Source: Limnephilus marmoratus
Taxonomy: Eukaryota > Arthropoda > Insecta > Trichoptera > Limnephilidae
Assembly: GCA_917880885.1 (NCBI GenBank)
Contig: OU862922.1
Location: forward strand, 19,716,627-19,780,626
Reading direction: 5' to 3'
Length of the DNA stretch: 64,000 nt
Below the pieces are notes generated by a model. The model saw only the letters and a list, made by a program, of their open reading frames with translations, did no database searches and had not been told where the DNA came from. A program made the translations under genes and the position numbers. Shown piece by piece: positions 44,311 through 55,100 of the stretch (positions within the stretch are counted from its first letter, which is position 1; each line of letters begins with the position of its first letter).

Positions 44311-44469
44311 GAGACTTTTGGAATTTGATGTGTGCATTCCCGCGATGGTTTCTGAATACAATAATGATCAATCGGGATACAATAATGAACCGGGCGACCG
44401 AAGTAGGTGCACATTTCTCGCTTTTTGAAAACTAAATGTATCGGGAATGAATTAATGAGGCGCGAGAGG

Positions 44470-44780
44470 GGGGGAGGAAAAAGCTCCACACAGGAGACCC
44501 TGAGGAAAATAATTTCCCTCACGGTCATGTCATCTTTGGAGATGCTGGGTGGAGGGTTTTTTAAGGCAAAGAAGGAGATGAGAGTTCTGAGAAGGAAAAG
44601 GGTTTAAGGGGTGGGTAGGAATCTGGGGTTCAGTGTGTCCTGGTCATCCGCCTACAAGACCTAGACAAACCTCACCCCATAAATCCGGGCACCCCTACTA
44701 AATCACCAAACGTAGCGAACCACTTAGGGTGACCTACGGCATGAGTGTTGGTTATCCAATAAAGGTCATCTTTGGGGATT
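44470..44780 (-). repeat. interspersed repeat family A, copy 5 (internally deleted)
   Basis: Begins aaagctccacacaggagacc and rejoins the family at cctagacaaacctcacccca, missing the middle. It ends gttggttatccaataaagg. Confidence 0.55.
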
Positions 44781-44795
44781 TTTATTTCTACATAA

Positions 44796-45501
44796 CATTA
44801 TATACAACGGTTACCCGGCATGCGTTGCAAGATCACTGTAACCTCGGGGTCAACTTAACTGTAACGGTTCCATTCCAAGTTCCGGGAAACTACATTATAA
44901 TGCAAGCGCCTTGCAAACGTCTGCACTACATTATAACATTATATACAACGGGTTCCCGGCATGCGTTGCAAGGCCACTGTAACCTCGGGGTCAACTTTAC
45001 TTAACTGTAATGGTTCCATCCCAATTCCTGGGAAATTACGTTTTATTGCAAGCGCCAGCACTACAGTACATTATATACAACGGGTACCCGGCATGCATTG
45101 CAATATCACTGTCACCTCGGGGTAAACTTAACTGTAATGGTTCCATTCCAAGTTCCGAGAAACTACATTATAATGCAAGCACCTTTCAAACGCCTGCACT
45201 ATATTATAACATTATATACTACGGGTACCCGGCATGCGTTGCAAGATCAATGTAACCTCGGGGATGGTTCCATTCCAAGTTCGGGGAAACTATATTATTA
45301 TGCAAGCGCCTTGCAAATGCCTGCACTTTATTATAACATTATATACAACGGGTACCCGGCATGCGTTGCAAGGTCACTGTGAACTCAGGTTTCTTCATAT
45401 ATTTAATTTAACACACACTCCTCCTCGCTTCATCCACGTTCACACGTCAAATCGCATAGTGCTTTAACCCGTCAGTTGCTTCTGCAACGGGCAAAACCTA
45501 G
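44796..45501 (+). mobile_element. tandem array ending in a Helitron-like 3' terminus
   Basis: Five units of 127-141 bp start cattatatacaacgg at 44796, 44937, 45069, 45210 and 45337, each with acccggcatgcgttgcaag. After the last unit, 45471-45501 has a stem-loop (gttgc-ttct-gcaac), gggcaaaac, then CTAG|T. The end is Helitron-like. ORFs across the units are repeat artefacts. Confidence 0.7.
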
Positions 45502-45530
45502 TGAATATTATTATTCAATTTATAAAAACA

Positions 45531-45687
45531 GATTACTTATGAACAAGTTCTGCTGCGTAATTTTTATTACGCATGACAGCTGTTTCACCTTCTGAAAGCA
45601 ATATCATGACAGTTTAATAATGCCTTCAGAGTCGAAACTGCTGTCACGCTTAATAATAATCACAGCAGAACTTGTTTAGGTAATCTT
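45531..45687. mobile_element. 157-bp inverted-repeat MITE
   Basis: Arms gattacttatgaacaagttc and the complement gaacttgtttaggtaatc. A second internal inverted pair, catgacag / ctgtcac, lies inside. Class unknown. Confidence 0.5.
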
Positions 45688-45689
45688 TC

Positions 45690-46170
45690 GGGATGACTGG
45701 ACACGCTTAATACAAATATTTTTTAGAAAAACCTTTTGATTCATCATTCTTTCGGTGGGAAGGGTAATTATTTATTTATTTGGTAAATATTCGGAACAAA
45801 CGTCAACGCTTTGTGTATGTTATCTTTACTTTAAAAAAACAGCCTACGTTTTTGAATGGTTTGTCTGGCAAAGCAGGGTTTGTGTAGCGGGCTTGTGTAT
45901 ATTATCTTAATTTTAAAAGTTTTATCAAAAACGTGCGTATTAACCTTTGACGTTTGTTCCGAACTGCAAACAGAGTGATTTGACAGTGTGAAGGCAAATT
46001 TTCAATTTACGTAAATAAAATTAAAAATGTAACATTTTGAACCTCCCCCAGTGCAAATAGTTGTCTTTTATGGTAATTAAGAAGAATCTAAAAGTTTTAT
46101 CAAAAAAAAGTGCGTATTAACCGTTGACGTTTGTTCCGAACAATTACCATTTATTTTATTCGGGTTCTCC
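45690..46170. mobile_element. mosaic of foldback-family arms
   Basis: ttttagaaaaaccttttgat at 45721 and its inverse around 46085, plus inverted attcggaacaaacgtcaac copies at about 45787, 45945 and 46125. These are the same arm motifs as in the elements at 40.4, 46.8 and 54.6 kb. Confidence 0.5.
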
Positions 46171-46349
46171 ATAAAACCGTTATACACTAAAAAATTATGG
46201 AGAAGATTACAATTTTTTTTTTAAAGTGCATGGGGGGCAGTTTAATTATGCTGTGACGTATGTCAAGAGATAGTTACTGAATTCTCTGTGGGTGAAATTG
46301 AAGATGTCGATGCTCAATGCACAGTCGTTTAGCAGTTGAGTCGCCCTGT

Positions 46350-46560
46350 TTAATGGTGCATTCTGATAGGCAGAAGTTCTCGCTTTCGGAGCATAAAAAG
46401 TGCATGGAATCTCCCACGAGTATACGCGTTAGGGACATATAAGTTGATCTCTTTCAATATTGGCGGATTTAGTATGGTACTGGAGATTAACTTAAAAAAA
46501 TGTTTGCCTAAAAATATTTTTCGGCGGGCTTCTAGGGTGTTAAAATCGAGCATTCCTGTT
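46350..46560 (-). pseudogene. LINE reverse-transcriptase tail fragment
   Basis: The minus-strand frame has MLDFNTLEARRKIFLGKHFF then ILKEINLYVPNAYTRGRFHA, the pattern that ends insect jockey-like reverse transcriptases. No catalytic motifs. Confidence 0.6.
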
Positions 46561-48021
46561 AAGAACAATGATGGATACAGGAATGGGTAGTATGTATATT
46601 CCCTCATATACAGGTAACGCATAAACCTTTCTACCTTTTACGCCGGTCCTATTTGAATGCCTGGAAAGGCATGGCTGTCTAATATTTTTATATGAATATT
46701 GTAGGTACACCAATCTCTTTGTAAAGGCCCCAACTATATTTATATGTAAAAAACATATTAATGTGCATGTGATTCAAGATGGGGAAATCTTCTGGTAAAT
46801 TTTTGGGGTTAGTGTCCATGGCTATTATGAATAATTTTTAGAAAAAAACTTTAGATTCGCCTTAATCACTATAAAAGGAAACTTTTTGCGTCACGGCCGG
46901 CGGAAAATAATGCAATGCATTTTAATTTTCAATTTCGTTAAATAAAATTTCACTTCGCGAACCGATACTACGACAGCCAGCCTGCCATTTTGTCACTGTT
47001 ATGTTGGTATCCCTGACCTGATACAAACAAGAGCTAGATACGATTGTAGCCGACTTCGTGGGACAGGGGTCGGCAAACTTATTTGCCAAAGAGCCAAATA
47101 TGTGCATTATAACGATTAAAAAAAAATTGGGAGCCAAATCTGTTTATTGATTTACAGTAGCCTACATATATTATAATTTTAGCACTTCATTTAATTACGC
47201 TGAATAAAACTTGATTTCTAATAAAGATTTTATTCAAAGATAAAAAATCGTATGTAATTGAGGAATCCATACATTTAAATCATGACAATGACTGACATAC
47301 ACTTAATGCGAACATTGTCCTTGCATGTCCATTTTTTCCAAAAGTTTGCGTAAGTCAGGTTTGTATGTTGTTATTCTTAATTTTAGGCACAATTCCATCA
47401 ATAAGATGACTTCTCAGTTTACTCTTTAAAAGGTTTATGCTTGAAAAAGATTGTTCGCATGAATATGGCGAACCGAAAAGGGCAAGAACAGCAAACGCGA
47501 GTTTTGTCAGCTAATCATAAGAGTAAGGAATACTATTCCAGGCGTTGAAGATGATCATGTCTGCCTTTTCCAGGTCTTCCAAAACAGACCACTTGTATTG
47601 TAAACTAAGCTCACATTTTTTCTTCTCCAATATTTCAAAATCAACACAAAGACGTTCAAATTTAGAGCTCCATATTTCCTAGTTTTTTTAAATCCAGCAA
47701 TTTTAAATTCCTCAGGCTGAGAAATGCTTCCCTCATATATGTATAAAATTGTTGTTTTGAAATAGTTTGTCAATGGAGGAATTATTTTTTAGCGATGTTT
47801 CAGCAGACTCGGAAAGTGAAACAATGTTTCCCTTTAAAAATCTTGAGCAAAAAGGGATAATTTTTTTCGAATAATATGACTTCTTTTAACATCGAAAGAT
47901 TTGATGAAACGCGCAATTTTCCCCGCGCCACGTATGCCCCGCAGTCGTCATCGGCGCGTCAATCGATGGATATTTGTGCTAGAGCCGCACTTAACGGGCC
48001 AAAGAGCCGCATGCGGCTCCG

Positions 48022-49073
48022 GGAATAATTTCGGTTTACGGAAGGTCTTCCAAAATAATTTTTTTTTTTTTTATATACTAATTATGGGCCGGAAAATCCA
48101 AAACTGAAAGAATTTTTTTTCGGAAAGCAATATTAACAAAGTTACACGACTTTAAAATTTTCTATAGGCACACATGAAAATCGACATATTGGAAGTATTA
48201 TGACAGTTTAAAGTCATAGATAAACTAGAAAAATGTTTTACCACACAAAATTAAATGTTACCATGCAATAATATCATCAAACATACCTTATAAATCGACG
48301 AAGTATGAAAATTCGTAGTCTTAAAAATGCGTAACCTAACCTAACGCTAGGTTTGTGTAACATGGTTTGTGCCCCTTTATACCGCCTGCTCGCGTCCCTA
48401 ACCTAACCTAACCTAACGCTAGGTTTGTGTAACATGGTTTGTGCCCCTTTATACCGCCTGCTCGCGTCACGGCAAAAAAACATCCCGGTTTTCAAGTAGT
48501 TTAGCGGCTACGCTAGGTTTGTGTAACATGGTTTGTGCCCCTTTATACCGCCTGCTCGCGTCACGGCAAAAAACATCCCTGTTTTCAAATAGTTTAGCGG
48601 CTACGCTAGGTTTGTGTAACATGGTTTGTGCCCCTTTATACCGCCTGCTCTCGTCAATTTTAAAAAACAGCCTACGTTTTCAAGTAGTTTAACGGCTACG
48701 CTAGGTTTGTGTCACATGGTTTGTGCCCCTTTATACCGCCTGCTCGCGTCAATTTAAAAAAATATCCCTGTTTTCAAGTAGTTTAGCGTTTACGCCAAAA
48801 GTGAGTAAAATTTATAAAAAATAATTACTTAAGTTAGTTATTGATATGGCAACACTTAATTTTATGTGGCTGTTTCTATGACTTTAAACTGTCATAATAC
48901 TTCCAATATGTCGATTTTCATGTATGCGTATAGAAAATTTTAAAGTCGTGTAACTTTGTTAATATTGCTTTCCGAAAAAAAATTCTTTCGGATTCGGATT
49001 CTCCAGCCAATAGTTAGTATAAAAAAAAAAGTTTTATTATTTTGGAAGACCTTCCGTAAACCGAAATTAAGCC
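48022..49073. mobile_element. foldback element F4 nested inside the hAT
   Basis: Arms of about 210 bp (ggaataatttcggtttacgg and inverse) are flanked by cggctccg at 48014-48021 and 49074-49081, an exact 8-bp repeat that may extend to 9. The centre, 48345-48800, is a minisatellite with five units of 93-95 bp containing gctaggtttgtgtaacatgg. Confidence 0.85.
48345..48800 (+). repeat. 93-95 bp minisatellite inside F4
   Basis: ctaggtttgtgtaacatggt starts at about 48348, 48418, 48516, 48609 and 48703. The first two copies are separated by CCTAA-type pentamers. Single copies of the unit occur in F1, F2 and the 54.7-kb element. Confidence 0.85.
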
Positions 49074-49129
49074 CGGCTCCGGAGCCGCACTTTGCCGACC
49101 CCTGTCGTGGGATAAATGATGAGGCGCGT

Positions 49130-49600
49130 AATTGTGAAATTTGTCTAGCGGGCTTGTGTATGTTATCTTTACTTTAAAAAACAGCCTACGTTTTTAAATG
49201 GTTTGTCTGGCAAAGCAGGGTTTGTCTAGCAGGATTGTGTATGTTATCTTTACTTTAAAAAACAGCCTATATTTTTAAATGGTTTGTCTGGCAAAGCAGG
49301 GTTTGTCTAGCAGGATTGTGTATGTTATCTTTACCTTAAAAAACAGCCTACGTTTTTGAATGGTTTGTCTGGCAAAGCTGGGTTTGTCTAGCGGGATTGT
49401 GTATGTTATCTTTACTTTAAAAAACATCCTACGTTTTTGAATGGTTTGTCTAGCGGGATTGTGTAATATTGTGTATGTTATCTTTACTTTAAAAAACAGT
49501 CTGCATTTTTGAATGGTTTGTCTGGCAAAGCAGGGTTTGTGTAGCGGGCTTGTGTATATTATCTTTATTTTAAAAAACATCCCAGGATTTGAATGGTTTT
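49130..49600 (+). repeat. 81-bp tandem repeat, about 5-6 units
   Basis: tttgtctagc recurs at about 49141, 49221, 49302 and 49383, each followed by attgtgtatgttatctttac and ttaaaaaacagcct. One unit near 49445 is shorter. A similar single unit occurs near 45830-45900. Confidence 0.85.
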
Positions 49601-49942
49601 TCTCTATTCCAGTGCCTGATTAGAGGTTCGTTTACATTATATTATTAATTCTGTTTTTCATAATTACGCGCCTCACCATGTATCCCACGAAGTCAGCTAC
49701 AATCGTATCTAGCTCTTGTTTGTATCAGGTCAGGGATACCAACATAACAGTGACAAAATGGCGGGCGAGCTGTCGTAGTATCGGTTTGCGAAGTGAAATT
49801 TTATTTAACGAAATTGAAAATTAAAATGCATTATTTTCCACCAGCCGTGATGCAAAAAGTTTCCTTTTATAGTGATTAAGGCGAATCTAAAGTTTTTTTC
49901 TAAAAATTATTCGTAATAGTCATGGACACTAATCCCAAAAAA

Positions 49943-51323
49943 TACCAATCTTCTTTTCTCCTGTCTTTTGTGTAGAATAATATTTTATCAATAGGAAATT
50001 TACACTTTGGCACTCTAGATACTTATGCAAATTGTTCTTTTTAAAGTGAAAACTTCTTTAGCACCGTTGTGATTTGAAACTCGATGAAACGAAAAATAGT
50101 GACACTAAAAAGAGACAAACACGCACATCTATAGGATTTAGCCTGCGAGAGAATGAGATAGTTTAATCGGTGTCCTCTTTGTGCGTGCTTCGTAGCCTCC
50201 CCACTCTTGTCTATTTTAGTTTTCTGAAGGTTTCACTTCTACCGCGTGTAATTGCACTCTGATTTTTTTGTAATGATTTATACCAAAGTGAAAACTTATT
50301 TTTTTTGTAAAGTAATAATATATGTACTTACATTTTTTACACTTGATTTATCGAGTCCTAGTACTAAATTTTATTTTATTTTTTTTAAGTTTTTTTGATA
50401 CATATACGTACAAAATAACATAAAATTTAAGAGAGTAACAGTAAAGTAGGCTATAATTTTGGACAATACTTGTATAATTAGTAAGTACTATAGAAAAAAA
50501 TTCATTCAAATGTACATATTATTTTCGAAGATATATCGATTTAAAACAAATTCCATTTTCTCCAAAGGGTTCCTTGTTTTTGTCCAACGGAAGTGTGTTA
50601 ATTACTGTAAAAGATAACTATTTGCATTCAGGGCAATGGAAAATACTGCATTTAACCTTCCGTCACACGCAACTAATCTGTGAAATGAAGTGTTCTGTTA
50701 TTTTTGTGCCAAAGGGTAAATATCGCTGATCTAGGGGTGTGGCCTCCTGACTTTTCCTCCTTCCCCACCACTCACAGAGGGCCAGTTTCCATTCGTCTCG
50801 AAAAATCTATTTCAATCTGTTTTTCTGTGATTTAATCTCACAGATGATTTGCGCCCAATCGTCTTAATATTTGCATTGCGCCTGATGAAAGGTTAAAAAT
50901 TTCAATTATGCAAAATAAAAATTTGCTTTTGTCGTTTGGGATGATAGATGACAGCCATTTCCAATTATTTATGTCCGCTTCTATTACATTTTGTATCGAA
51001 ATTTTGAATGCAGTGTTTTCCACAACACCGAATGCAAATACACAGTTACCTTCCATAAAAAGGTAAATCAAAAGGTTTTTTCTAAAAAAATATGTGTCAT
51101 CCTGAAAGTTTACCCTTGTTCATAAATAAACTGTTATGTTATAATAAATGGTTCCATGACAACTCATCAAAGTGGCATTTCAACACCCCTTTGGAAAGTC
51201 ATTAAAAATTATGTAAAAAATAGCCCATTACCTAAAATGACTTTTCAATCTTGAAAAGTCTCAAGTGACCGGACAACTCGACAATGTGATGAAATTGCAC
51301 ATTGTCAAGTTGTCCGGTCACCA
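49943..51323. other. intergenic, no gene seen
   Basis: About 50040-50280 is an inverted copy of the repeat at 9150-9300. A foldback-family arm fragment (aaaaggttttttctaaaaaa) lies at 51070. A hairpin with 24-bp arms around gtgaccggacaactcg lies at 51266-51321. No gene. Confidence 0.45.
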
Positions 51324-51666
51324 TCTCTACGTATTATAAATTAAGGTTGTCTAACGCATCTGTCTGTCTGTTTGCGATAAACCCAAAAACGACTGAACGG
51401 ATTTTCATGCGATTTTCACCAATAGATAGAGTGATTCATGAGGAAGGTTTAGGTATATATTTTGTCAAGGTTTTATGTAAATTGGTTGAAATATAAAGGA
51501 GAATGTCTGTACATGGTGAACGAGCAGACTGGCAAGCGGGCGGTGTGGGTTTGATTTTTATACAAATTAACAGATGGCAGTGGTTATAAAGGTTGGGTAA
51601 CCGTCCAGTAGATGGCGTTGACGTTGTGTTTCGTTAGCCACAGCAACACGTGTCTGGGTCAGCTAG
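51324..51666 (+). mobile_element. non-autonomous Helitron-like element, copy 3 (full length)
   Basis: A|TCTCTACGTATTATAAATTA at the 5' end and gccacagcaacacgtg..gggtcagCTAG|T at the 3' end. 343 bp, matching 5632-5994 throughout in the other orientation. Confidence 0.75.
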
Positions 51667-52034
51667 TAATAAATACATTGAATAATAATATTATTGATTA
51701 TACAAAAGAAAAACGTAAAATTAAAACAGAATTTTACAAATGAAACTTGATAACAATGAAAAATAAATGCTTTTATATTTTATTTTATTCATTTGGTAAA
51801 ATCAAAAGAGATTTTCACATAACTTAAAATTATAATAAATACTAAGGGTCCTGTACCCGTAAACTAACAAGTTTATAAAAATACAACATTGAAAATGATA
51901 AAGAATAAAGAAGACGTAAGAACACAAATATAAATTAATAACCTGCTTAATAAATTTCAAAACATAAAGTATTCAGAAATTTATTCACACTACAAAACAT
52001 ACGTTATAGTTGTTGTAAAAATTTTCTTTTTCAG

Positions 52035-52129
52035 ATGGACTCATCCTCACAAATGTGCGGTTTAACTCCCAGTACAGCCAGAGTAGGAAAAACCTGAAAC
52101 TCACTGCACAAACTAAAGTCATCTGTCAG
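52035..52129 (+). CDS. SUCLG1: SUCLG1 exon (pre-CoA-domain)
   Basis: After the acceptor ttttctttttcag the frame reads [20 protein letters not shown] and [11 protein letters not shown], ending cag|gtatat in phase 0. YSxSRKNL..TKVICQ matches the start of the mature animal protein. An acceptor further in (ctcccag at about 52069) would also give a plausible start at YSQSRKNL. Confidence 0.85.
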
Positions 52130-55100
52130 GTATATATTCATCTTTATTTTTCAAAAGTGATTTTTGGATAATAGATTAACTGCTCTATCTGCTCAAAATC
52201 AGTATTTAACATGACCTCATGAACCGGCACGTATTGTACCTACCATAGATAATAGAATACATCTATTATCTTATACCTGCACTGATACCTGCACTGTAGA
52301 TTTGCATTAGAAATTTGAGTAAAAATATTGCCCTATCGAGTCCACGCTCAAAACAATCTTTAAAAAATTAAAACAAATTGTACTAGGTAGATTACCTTTA
52401 GTGATAAATAATTCACTAACCGGAATTGAAAATATTGCATTTTAATGGTTATTTTGTTATCTTTAAAAATGCGAAATGTCATTTCTCAAAGAACGCCACG
52501 TTGTTAATTACGACGGCAAACGTCTTGCGTGATTTTTCATATTTATGAAACCAAACAAAATAATGATAAATACGCATTATTTATCATTTCCGAAGATTGC
52601 AATTCGTACTTATTATTGTCTAACTGACAGAAAGTGATTTTTTCTTTTAGAAATGCGTATTTCATCATTGAAATTAACATGGCGGTCCTTGAAAAATTAC
52701 ATTTCTAGTTTTTAAAATAAAAAATAAAAACGCAATTTTTTTCAATTCCGGTTACTGACTTACTTATAACTAACCATTATCTACCTAGTACAATTTGTTT
52801 TAATTTTTTAAAGGGTGTTTTGAGCGTGGACTCAATAGGGAAATAAATATTTACCAATGAAAAATATTTACCATTGGTAAAATGTACTAGGTAGATAGAT
52901 AATGGTTAGTAATAAGTAATTCAGTAACCGGAATTGAAAAACTGTTGCATTATAATGTTTTTTTTTTTTAATTTTAAAAACGCGAAATGTTATTTTTCAA
53001 GGACTGCCAAGTTAATTACGACTATGAAATACGCATTTTTAAAAGAAAAAATCACTTTCTGTTAGTTAGACAATTAATTATAAGTACGAATTGCAATCTT
53101 CGGAAATGAATGTAAAGTTTTTATATTTAAAAAATATGTTTATTTCGATTTATAAAATTTGAAAGCATGTTTTATCACCTTTCAAAAACAGTTTTTAGTT
53201 TTCGAATACGTTACAGAAATATTCCATTTATTTAGATTTTATTATAAAGCAGAAATATTTTGACCTTCTGACAAAACATGGTTGAGGCCTGAGGGATTTA
53301 AATAATTGCATTCTGACCATCTTTGCAACTAATTATTTAACTCGTTGAATGCCGCGAGTAAATGGGGTTGGTTATAACCAATTAGCGTTCGCAAAAAGCG
53401 GCAGCCATGACACCCAATGTCCGGCGATTCTGACAGCGTCCTTGAGAAATTTCGTACATAGAAAGGTCAAAGTTGAAGACCAAAGAATTTTTCCCGCGCA
53501 TGCGCAAGAACTGCGCACGCTCCCGCGCTCCGGTAAATCATTAATATAAATTATATGGAGTCACCAATCTAATTGCGGTTTTCTCTATGGTAAAGAGCGA
53601 TAATAGAGCAAGCGATTCTGACCGTGTTCTTCATACACTTTCTTTATACATAAGGGTCAAAATCGCGTGTCAAAATCAGGACACGCCGGCGCACGAGCGG
53701 CAAATGAGAGGTTAATACTACACTGTCAAATGTATGCAAATTTATTCATGTACTTTTGGATGGAAAAAACTATTATTAGATGTTTCCGAGTCTTGAAAAG
53801 GTACTACATACTATGTATTTTAAATAAGGAGTAAGTACTGGTTAACACAGTAGGAAGGCTGGGTACAAAATGTAGCGAAAATGGTAGAAAGCCGACCACC
53901 GAAAAGACTTCTATACAGGGTGTCCGGGGGTAAAGTGCATTTACTTCGGGAGGTGATTCTACATGATAGTACAAGTAAAAAAGGTAAATAACTTTTTTCG
54001 AAATTCCAACTTTTAGGGGTAGTTTTGAGGTAAAAAGATAAAATTAGTCTGGCGTGTGCGGCCAGATTTATTATTTTCCGCTGTTACGATACTGGCCAAT
54101 CACAATCGAGTCGGGCACCCCGCAGGCTCTCAGCAATTAAGATCGTACCTCACACCGAAGATTTTTCGTAGGTACGTCTTTTTGTATGGGAAAAAAAATG
54201 TTGGAATTTCGGAAAAAATTGTTAATCTTTTTTACTCCTACCGTCATGTAGAATCACCTCCCGAAGTTAATGCACTTTACCTCCGGACACCTGTATAATA
54301 AACCTGCGGGTCGAAGAAGTGTGGGAGGGTCTACATTAGCGTGTGTCAATTATTTCAACTTTTGAATTCAGAAACGCCCGGGGACTCAAAAGTTGCGTCT
54401 TGCAAAGAAAATGATAACTTCATTTAAATTTATTTTTTTAAAAATGGTTATTAGCCCGCTAAAATGCATTGAAAATCAGAAAACAAACCTAAAACCATTT
54501 TTTTTTTAAATTTTTTTTTCAGTAATCTAACCATTTAACGTTTGTTTATTATTAAAAAATGCGTTAATTTTTGGGGTTCGCTGGCAACGGTTAATATGCA
54601 CTTTTTTTGAAAAAACCTTTTGATTCACCTTAATTATATTAAAAGGCAACTAAGTGAAGTGGAAAATATTTCATTCTAAATTTCATTATGTAAAATTAAA
54701 ATTAACTTTCGTCTTGTGAGATTGTACGCCAGAATCACAAACCAAGTTACACAAACCTAGCGTAGCCGCTAAACTACTTGAAAACTGGGATGTTTTTCTT
54801 GCCTTGACGCGAGTAGGCGTTATAAAGGGGCACTTTCTTTTGTATCATAAACCATGTTACACAAAAATATTTTCCACTTCCCCCAATGCAAATAGTTGTC
54901 TTTTAATGTAATTAAAGTGAATCAAAAGATTTTTTCAAAAAAAAGTGCGTATTAACCGTTGCCAGCGATCCCCAAAATTTACCAAAAATGCATATAACTG
55001 ACAAAAATGAAAAAAAAGTTCAACTTTATGAATACAAGTAAGTCAACAAGAAATCTGATTTTATCCAGAAAAAGTGTTATTTTCCCCTTTTATTTTTTTA

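Larger units (their letters stand above)
47064..49104. mobile_element. hAT element nested in foldback F3, perfect 8-bp duplication
   Basis: Termini caggggtcggcaaactt and ...ctttgccgacccctg are inverted. The flanks are tcgtggga at 47056-47063 and 49105-49112, exact. The left side retains decayed coding-like sequence on the minus strand (47555-47773, no clear domain). It is itself interrupted at 48022-49073. Confidence 0.88.
46800..49942. mobile_element. foldback element F3 with about 280-bp arms, host of a nested hAT
   Basis: Left arm about 46800-47063 (ttttggggttagtgtccatg...) and right arm about 49680-49942 (...catggacactaatcccaaaa) are inverted. The arms share cgccttaatcactataaaag and cactgttatgttggtatccc with F1. 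The interior holds an 81-bp tandem array at 49130-49600 and a 2-kb hAT at 47064-49104. Confidence 0.85.

Noticed and set aside
44729..45467. Repeated ORFs with HALQGHCNLGVN-type motifs
   Set aside because: They are frame-open stretches over a 127-141 bp tandem repeat, present in several frames at once.
48336..48420. CCTAA pentamers resembling the insect telomere repeat
   Set aside because: Only two to four units, embedded inside a foldback element far from any chromosome end signature.
48345..49600. CRISPR-like array
   Set aside because: The repeats are 81-95 bp head to tail without unique spacers, in eukaryotic transposon sequence.
36160..52034. A first exon of SUCLG1 with the transit peptide
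   Set aside because: I could not find an ORF with a mitochondrial presequence and a phase-1 donor that would join to 52035; the CpG-rich patch at 42.2-42.7 kb is only a guess.
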